Positions 58,325 to 64,000 of a DNA stretch of 64,000 nt are shown here, one piece after another. The notes under the pieces were generated by a model. That model saw only the letters and a program-made list of their open reading frames with translations, did not search any database and was not told the origin of the DNA. The stretch is from positions 3,783,771 through 3,847,770 of the forward strand of contig CM053251.1 in the NCBI GenBank assembly GCA_028583405.1. The letters run 5' to 3'. The position numbers were made by a program, and so were the translations under genes. The DNA is from Pogonophryne albipinna (Eukaryota > Chordata > Actinopteri > Perciformes > Artedidraconidae). The stretch's first letter is position 1; each line of letters starts with the position of its first letter.

Positions 58325-61300
58325 GTGAGTGTACTCTTTATTTCATCACATGTCTTCTTTTCTTAACATTAATGCCAATGCAAGAACCGAGTTAACCTCG
58401 ATATGAGCAGCCGCTGAACTGCATTAAAAAACGGCTCGTTTACGGTTTGTTTTGCTTTTACGCTTGGTATTTATTAATCATGGCGTTTCAGACAACGTGT
58501 AACGATTTATTAAGGGGCTTTGGTTAATTCGGCTTATGTATAGTTTTGGAAAATATCGCTTGGATTGATCAAAACGTACATTTTTAAAACTAGTGTCAGT
58601 TCAATGTTGTTGCATGTGTCCGTCAACGGCTGTGTTTTGAAATACACGAACCCTGTTATATCAAAAATACTGCCGTTAAGTACAAACAATACAGCCGTTA
58701 AGTTAGTTAACAGGTTAAAGATGTTAACAAAAATACTATTCACCTTTTTGTGTGCCAGCAAATTAATAGTGAATGTTCACATTTTACCTTTGGTGAATTA
58801 TTAAACGTATTTTGTTTGTTGTCTTTCTGGCGAGTGAGTGATACAAGCCTACTTGCCACGTGCACATTTGGCCACCACTAGCTGGTAAATGCTGCAGTTA
58901 GTCTGACCATTTAAACGTTAACCGCCGTTGTTTATACAACAGTTGAAGAAAAGGACATTTGACTCGGGGACAGTTTCATCTCACAGGCCATAAGACAGAA
59001 AGAACACCCATAACATTCATCTGTTTGCAACGTACAAGTTATTTATCTAATTAATATCATATTCCATTTACTTGTATATAGACTCTCCTTGCACTATTCT
59101 GTTTTATTTGTGTTTACTTGCACTATTGTATTTGTTTGATATGTTCTATGTCCTATATGTTGCACTGTTGGAGGAGCCTGTGACCTAAGTTTTTCATTGA
59201 CATATCTACACTGTAGCTAATGTACAAAGGACAATAAAGCCTTGCATCTTGATTCTTGAAATGGTAAATAATCATTGTTTTTTCTCTCTTGTGTCTCTCG
59301 TTCATGTGCCAAGTGAATCTTAACACTAATGTTGCTTTGTTTTATCAGGTGACCTATAAATGGCTGAGCCTCACTCTGGGAGTCCATGTCAACACAGCCA
59401 AACAGTGAGGGCTCATTCTCTTTTGTGTTGGAATAAAATGAGCAGAAATAGGGACAAGTCTTGATTGTTAAACAAAAGATATTTCTATGTATACTTGGTC
59501 ATTGGAAACACAGTCACTGCATCATAATGGAACCAGTAGCAACTCATTATTTGACCGACCATTTGAGTACCATGGACGATGTTACATGTTTTACTATGAA
59601 ATAAACTATGCACACTTCTTAAATAAACCTATGTTGAGTTAAAAGAAAACTAAATCCCCACCAAGCTTCCCAGGTTTTGTCTTCCGGGTAGGTGATGACA
59701 CAAATAAATTGTTTAATGTCAAGAAAGAAGCGCAAGGTTCAATATCAGTGTTAATAATTACCCAGACATCTGTAAGGCAAGTTTATTTATACAACGCCTT
59801 TCAACACAAGACATTAAGAAAATGGCATTTAAAAACAGTCATTAAAAAGCAAAGATATTAAAATAAACATTAAAAGAAAAAATACATGAATAAAAGTTAC
59901 AGTGCTGTTAAGATATGAATAGTTCGATTAAAAGCAGCGGCAAAAAGAAAAGTCTTCAGCCACAATAGCTGTACAATAACTATGCAAAATGTAGTCTAAA
60001 TGAAATTACAAGGCTAATAATTCAGTGTTAAAGGGGGGGTAGGTAAGTTTGAGAAACCGGCTCGAGATACACTTTTTGTTATATTCCATGGAATGCTCTT
60101 AACATCCCGATAGCAATGCATATCTTAAGTGCTTTGACAAAAAATCCATAAAAAAATTTCATCTGTGGAAGCCGTAATACTGTAAAAAGTACGGCCAATC
60201 CGTTTAGCCGGGCCGGCTAAACGGATTGGATTGCCGCCCTGTCTGTCAGCCTTCCATCTCGTGCACGCACAAATGTATCTCGTGCCCTCATTGGGCGTGC
60301 CGTCATTGGGCGTGCATTGCAGCAGTACTTCAATGACTCGCCAGCAACAGGCGGCCACTTTCACCATGGCAGAGTTAGGTTCAACATCGTCTACTGGTGG
60401 CAAAAGAAATAATGTAACGGAGCAAATTAGGAACAAAAACAAAGTGGAAACTAGGAGAATTCAAACCAGAGTCAATATCGGAGTTGCTTTTCAACGATGG
60501 CGACAACTGATGCAACACACCTATGGGGGTTATTCCCTATCTTTATTCAAGAGCGTGGTATTTAAATTTGAGAGCATACTTTATGTATTTATTTCCCTCA
60601 AACCCTGTCCTCACACTCAAACAGTGCCTGCTTGCACTTAGATTTGCTCTGCTTCTGCTCAAACTGTACGCTTGCACTCCGATATATTGCTGCTTACGGA
60701 TTTTTTCTGCTCTCAGATTTATTCTCTGCGCGCTCGAAACTATTGTGCAACAATCCTGTCAAAATCCCTCAACCAATAGGAGGCCAGGTGTCCTTGCGGG
60801 TGCGTTCGTTTTACTTATTACAGCGTCCCGTAAGGGCGGTTTGTCTTTGGTGCGATGACAGGGTTTGAGTGAAGGAAATCAATAAAGTATGCTCTCAAAT
60901 GTAAATACCACGCTCTTGAATAAAGATAGGGAATAACCCCCATACACACCGAGTTGAAATCTGACGCCGTGGTCGCTCTTTTTCTCTTGGACAGGTTTTG
61001 TATGGTTTACAATTCCCCTGAACTATATAGCCAACCTAAGTCATGTGCGCGTTCATGTGTGTTGGAGGAGGTGCTCTGTAAGGAAGTCTGAAGGAAGGGG
61101 CGGATTCTTTTCGGCTGTGTACTTTCAAATTTTAGTGCACTCGAGCCGGTTTCTGAAACTTACCTACCCCCCCTTTAACCTCAGTTTTTGATAACCCCAG
61201 AGATGCATTTCGCTCAGTCCCGAACAATATTATTAATATTAAGTTACTAATTTACCAACAATTAAAGTATGTGTCTTGTTTCTAGAATGCTCTTCCATTA

Positions 61301-63576
61301 TTTGGATCACAAGAGGAAGGAGAGTTCGGCTCAGCTCCATGCCACCTACCTCGTGTCAGGAAAGTGTGTGGACAACGGCCAAGCGGTGAGAAAAACTATA
61401 AATAAACAACAATATGATTTGCATATTTCTGGCTTTTTCAAAATGTCAGAACTTTTTGATTAAGTTTTGCTGCCGTTTTGTTTCCTTGCAGAGTCACAAG
61501 GTGTCGGTTATAAAAGAGGACAAGTTGGAAGGTGCCAAATAAAACGTTACTATTTTTTTTACAGTGTGTTGGTTTATTTATGGAGCTACATAATGAAGAA
61601 GAGGCAAGGAGTCTAACCTCGGGTGTGATTCATTTTGCAGACTTCAAATCCAAGATGAGCTTGATAGTCAGTGTCCACGTCTACAGTGTGCAGAAAGCTT
61701 TGCTGAAAGACAGCGGTCCGCTCTACAGCGTGGACTATGACGCCGTGAAGGACAATATGAAGAACTGCAGCAAGTATGGTTCATTTCATATTTCCCTGTT
61801 ATAAACATTTGAGCAATCGGGGTCTTTAGAGTAATGCATTTCGTTCCTGTCTTATTCTATTTGAGATTTTTCATTTGTATTCTCTTTGCTTTTTAATAAC
61901 TGCATTTCAATGTCATTTGATGTGCTTCTGTTGCATTATGTGTAAATGCTTTTAATGTTTTGTGTAAAGCACTTTGAATTGCCCTGTGTTATGACCTGGC
62001 TCAAAAGGCCACAACAAAGAGGAGACGTGCCAAATCAACGGTTAATAAATGTTTATTTAAGCAAGCAATTCAAATTAACCAAATGTAATGAAGTTCAAAA
62101 TAAGGAAAGCATGAGGTGTGGTATCAGTAGTGTAAATGCAGGGTGAAGGTTGCATGGACGTGTATGTGTGAGAGTGTTGAGGTGCACAAAGTAAAGCAAC
62201 TAAAGTAACAACAGCATATACTCAACAAAACCGGGGGCCTGTAGGGAACAGCAGAGAGAGACAGAGAGGCAATCAAGGCTGGACACAGCACAGCCACACC
62301 CTCTCCAGGTGAACCCACAGGGACATCACACCCTGTTTTACGGTATATTAAATGTTCCTTGTGTTACACAAATAGGAAAAAGCTATTTTTATTTTTAGCC
62401 TGCAGAGAGCTTTGTTTTAATGTGAGGTACTCATAAAAACAGTACAAAATATATACACTGTATATATTCCATTCTACCTTTTTGAACATCCACCTCCTCA
62501 AAGTAATTTCTACTTCAATACGTCCTGTAGTTTAGTGAAGTGGTAGCTAGTGAATAAACTAACCCAGCCGCAATCCATTGTTAAAAAAAGAGACACATCT
62601 GTTTAATCATACCAGTCTTTAGGAACGTTCTGCATTGTTCCTACCTTCTTCCTTCTGTCTGCAGGTACAGTGCGATCCGCTGTGCCGAGGCAGTGCCCGT
62701 GTCCTCTGTGGAGCAGACGAGAGAAATCCAGAGAGCTCCTTCCCCGGAGCCTGAGAGCAAAAAGTCTGCCATGAACGGGAGTGCTCATCAGGCGTCGAAG
62801 CCTTCCACCAAGCCTCAGAAAGGCATCATGGGAATGTTTGCGAGTAAGACTTCTTCTAAGAACCAGGATGACGGCAAAGAGGTTAAGTCTGAGCAGAAGG
62901 AGGAAGCACCTGTGGTACGTCTGATAGATCCTTGGATGATTCATTCGCAAATACAAAATGTAATCCAAATAAAACACAATTACAGTGAAATAAATACAGA
63001 TTGGTGAAAAAGAGAAATAAACATAAGAGTTGCCACTAGAGGCAGTGGCTCAGTCAGTAGGGGCTTGGACTGTGAGCCGGTTCAAGTCCCCGAACAGACC
63101 TAAATATGGAGTGTGGACTGCTACTTGGAGAGGTCCCAGTTCACCTCCTGCCCTGCTGTGGTGCCCTTGAGCAAGGCACCGGACATCCTCCTTCCCACTC
63201 CCATTGCTCCCCGGGCGCTGTACAATAGCTGCCCACTAGTGGTTCCTGGTACTAGATGGGTTAAAAGCCGATTTCACTGTGTGCTCTGCATGTGTGACCA
63301 TTAAAGAGGGTTTCATCCTTCACTATTCTATTCTAGAGTTGTGGTATCACCTGGAATAATGGTGACCATCTACAGCAAACCTTTCTGTTTTCAGATGTAG
63401 TCTAGCTGTGATTTCTTTCCACGATGTCAACATCTTTGACCCTGTCTCTCCACTGCAATATGCTGGGGGGTTGCGACTTTACTGGTGTGTGTTGCTATTT
63501 TAGGATGATGCCCCCAAAAGCAAGCCAGCTGTAAAAGCCAATCCTATGATGAACTTCTTTGGGAGTCAAGCAGCAA
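58268..63576 (+). CDS. pold3: POLD3, DNA polymerase delta subunit 3 (first seven coding exons)
   Basis: POLD3 (p66/Pol32-like) is the third subunit of nuclear DNA polymerase delta; its N-terminal domain binds POLD2 and its C-terminal tail, beyond this window, binds PCNA. Coding exons: 58268-58324, 59349-59404, 61286-61385, 61492-61531, 61641-61773, 62665-62914, 63504-63576. All junctions are GT-AG and all phases agree, giving residues 1-236. Recognisable segments: MDELYLDNIDEYVNDQDKI, VTYKWLSLTLGVHVNTAK, ATYLVSGKCVDNGQA, VHVYSVQKALLKDSGPLYSV, KGIMGMFASKTSSKN and NPMMNFFGSQAA, each parallel to human POLD3. FF at residues 230-231 fits the REV1-interacting motif known in POLD3. The ATG is the first in frame and has an A at -3. 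The human protein is 466 residues, so about half is here. No stop or frameshift seen; the gene appears functional. Confidence 0.97.
58950..59275 (+). mobile_element. LINE 3' end in POLD3 intron 1
   Basis: TTGCACTATT repeats, TGCACTGTTGGAGGAGCCTG and the tail ACAATAAAGCCTTGCATCTT GATTCTTG are typical of the 3' UTR of fish non-LTR elements. It is 5'-truncated. Confidence 0.65.
59349..59404 (+). CDS. pold3: POLD3 coding exon 2
   Basis: TTTATCAG|GTGACC to AAACA|GTGAGG; 56 nt, ends after two bases of Gln38. Confidence 0.96.
59775..59960 (-). mobile_element. Rex1-like LINE 3' tail in POLD3 intron 2
   Basis: GACATTAAGAAAATGGCATT, AAAGTTACAGTGCTG and GATTAAAAGCAGCGGCAAAAAG match the tail of the Rex1-like element at 36750-36905. 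Confidence 0.75.
60366..60994 (+). pseudogene. 5' coding exon of the TTAA element's own protein, split by an insertion
   Basis: ATG at 60366 gives MAELGSTSSTGGKRNNVTEQ, then RTRVNIGVAFQRWRQL-like residues up to codon 52, where the nested element interrupts. After it, 60951-60994 continues in frame as ELKSDAVVALFLLD and stops at AG|GTTTTG, a possible donor. The VNIGVAFQRW...KSDAxVAxFLLD pattern recurs in many fish proteins of unknown function; the position suggests the N-terminal exon of the autonomous partner's transposase. Function not assigned. Confidence 0.55.
60516..60950. mobile_element. 423-bp TIR element nested in the TTAA element
   Basis: The element runs 60522-60944. The ends TATGGGGGTTATTCCCTATC and its reverse complement continue for about 62 bp. 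CACACC is duplicated at 60516-60521 and 60945-60950 (7 bp if one counts ACACACC). Confidence 0.88.
61286..61385 (+). CDS. pold3: POLD3 coding exon 3
   Basis: TTTCTAG|AATGCTC to CAAGCG|GTGAGA; 100 nt, residues 38-71 (MLFHYLDHKRKESSAQLHAT). A TTAA transposon ends 111 bp before its start. Confidence 0.96.
61492..61531 (+). CDS. pold3: POLD3 coding exon 4
   Basis: Only 40 nt: CTTGCAG|AGTCAC to GGAAG|GTGCCA, residues 72-84 (SHKVSVIKEDKLE), ends in phase 1. Too short for ORF-based detection. Confidence 0.93.
61641..61773 (+). CDS. pold3: POLD3 coding exon 5
   Basis: ATTTTGCAG|ACTTC to AGCAA|GTATGG; residues 85-129, with VHVYSVQKALLKDSGPLYSV, the most conserved stretch of the POLD2-binding domain. 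Confidence 0.97.
61920..62340. mobile_element. LTR-like block and short LINE tail in POLD3 intron 5
   Basis: GTAAAGCACTTTGAATTGCC at 61962 is a SINE/LINE-style tail. From 61987 (TGTTATGACCTGGCTCAAAA) to about 62330 the sequence is LTR-like: TGTTA start, and AATAAATGTTTATTTAAG near 62045. Confidence 0.4.
62665..62914 (+). CDS. pold3: POLD3 coding exon 6
   Basis: CTGTCTGCAG|GTACAG to CCTGTG|GTACGT; residues 129-212. A flexible Ser/Lys/Glu-rich linker plus the conserved KGIMGMFASK. Confidence 0.96.
63038..63312 (+). mobile_element. tRNA-derived SINE in POLD3 intron 6
   Basis: AGTGGCTCAGTCAGTAGG (A box) and GGTTCAAGTCCCC (B box, 63079) form a polymerase III promoter. The body has GTGCCCTTGAGCAAGGCACC and GGGCGCTGTACAATAGCTGC, and the tail ends TGACCATTAAAGAGGGTTTC. 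It is not a folding-competent tRNA gene. Confidence 0.85.
63504..63576 (+). CDS. pold3: POLD3 coding exon 7
   Basis: GCTATTTTAG|GATGAT to GCAGCAA|GTGAGT; residues 213-236 with the NFFG motif (REV1-interacting region in mammals). Later exons lie outside the window. Confidence 0.95.
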
Positions 63577-64000
63577 GTGAGTATTACCTTCACCTTTTTA
63601 TAGTTTTCAAAACCTCTAATATTATTCTGTTTCCATAAAAAAAAAAAGGAAAGATAATTTGTTGGATTCAAGATGTATGGATGTAATTTGAGGCAACATC
63701 TTTTGCAGACAGACGTAAACATCAGCAATTTATTTCACAAAGTAAAAATCCAAACATGATCTAGAAAGCAGTTGAAATACACGAGGTTTGATGGCAGTGG
63801 CATGCAATGTCACTTCATGTGTATGGACGGATACATGTATTTGCATATCTTTTAACATGCGTGTGTGCCTTTTGGTGTTGGACACATGCCATTAAAACGT
63901 TGGGTTTGACTCACTTAGACAAATGAACCAATGCTTAGGAACCATTGAGTAGTTTGGGTTAGAAACCTTTAGTTTTCAGGGTTTTTGTCTCAAATGTTAG

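Larger units (their letters stand above)
60028..61178. mobile_element. Longest copy of the AGG(T/G)GGGGTAGG TTAA element, in POLD3 intron 2
   Basis: The element runs 60032-61174 between TTAA at 60028-60031 and 61175-61178. The left end AGGGGGGGTAGGTAAGTTTG is mirrored at the right. It holds a coding exon piece (60366-60994) split by a nested element (60522-60944). Confidence 0.9.

Noticed and set aside
63040..63095. Functional tRNA gene in POLD3 intron 6
   Set aside because: Again the head of a tRNA-derived SINE with a long body.

Overview
The window is nuclear DNA of a ray-finned (teleost) fish, most likely a percomorph; the species cannot be named from sequence alone. The signs are spliced vertebrate genes with GT-AG introns, a clear fish-type POLD3 at the right end, fish-typical C2H2 zinc fingers, a Rex1-type LINE, tRNA-derived SINEs, abundant hAT, TTAA-site and long-TIR DNA transposons, a fish-type LTR element, and long (GT)n and (GATA)n microsatellites. 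There is no bacterial, phage or organelle gene organisation.

Layout. 1-4.6 kb: an internally deleted hAT-derived ORF, a palindromic low-complexity patch, and a broken C2H2 zinc-finger gene whose 3' end is split by a 770-bp hAT-type element with a perfect 8-bp target duplication. 4.6-9.0 kb: a complete, very young LTR element (373-bp LTRs with one mismatch seen, 5-bp duplication GCTCT) whose whole interior is one 1,228-codon minus-strand ORF built mostly of tandem repeats. 9.4-19 kb: a 1.15-kb long-TIR element, a 1.08-kb hAT element, LTR fragments, microsatellites, a foldback element, a decayed KIAA1586-like hAT gene on the minus strand and a gypsy RT/RNase H fragment. 19.9-27.0 kb: a 7.1-kb inverted-repeat element with two further elements nested in its right arm; one of these carries a 485-bp segment that also occurs 3 kb away, at 28.7-29.2 kb. 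27.3-36 kb: more foldback, hAT and TTAA elements in otherwise gene-free sequence. 36.7-44 kb: a Rex1-like LINE fragment, two exons of a protein resembling a cilia/flagella WD-repeat protein, a TTAA element with two passengers, and a TTAA element carrying a frameshifted THAP domain (Kolobok-like). 44-54.6 kb: hAT and Myb/SANT-type transposon remnants and a 57-bp minisatellite that expanded inside a TTAA element. 54.6-57.5 kb: an intron-containing integrase-like gene remnant (gypsy/Ginger type) and a ZBED-like hAT gene remnant.

58.27 kb to the end: the first seven coding exons of POLD3 (third subunit of DNA polymerase delta) on the plus strand, with intact splice sites and matching phases, continuing past the window. 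It is the only gene here I regard as clearly functional. Its introns hold a TTAA element with a nested passenger, LINE 3' tails, an LTR-like block and a tRNA-derived SINE.

So the window is one housekeeping gene 5' half beside about 58 kb dominated by layered transposons. The most unusual items are the repeat-rich LTR-element ORF, the nested palindrome with a captured or duplicated segment, the TTAA family that keeps pieces of its own coding exons, and the minisatellite born inside a mobile element.
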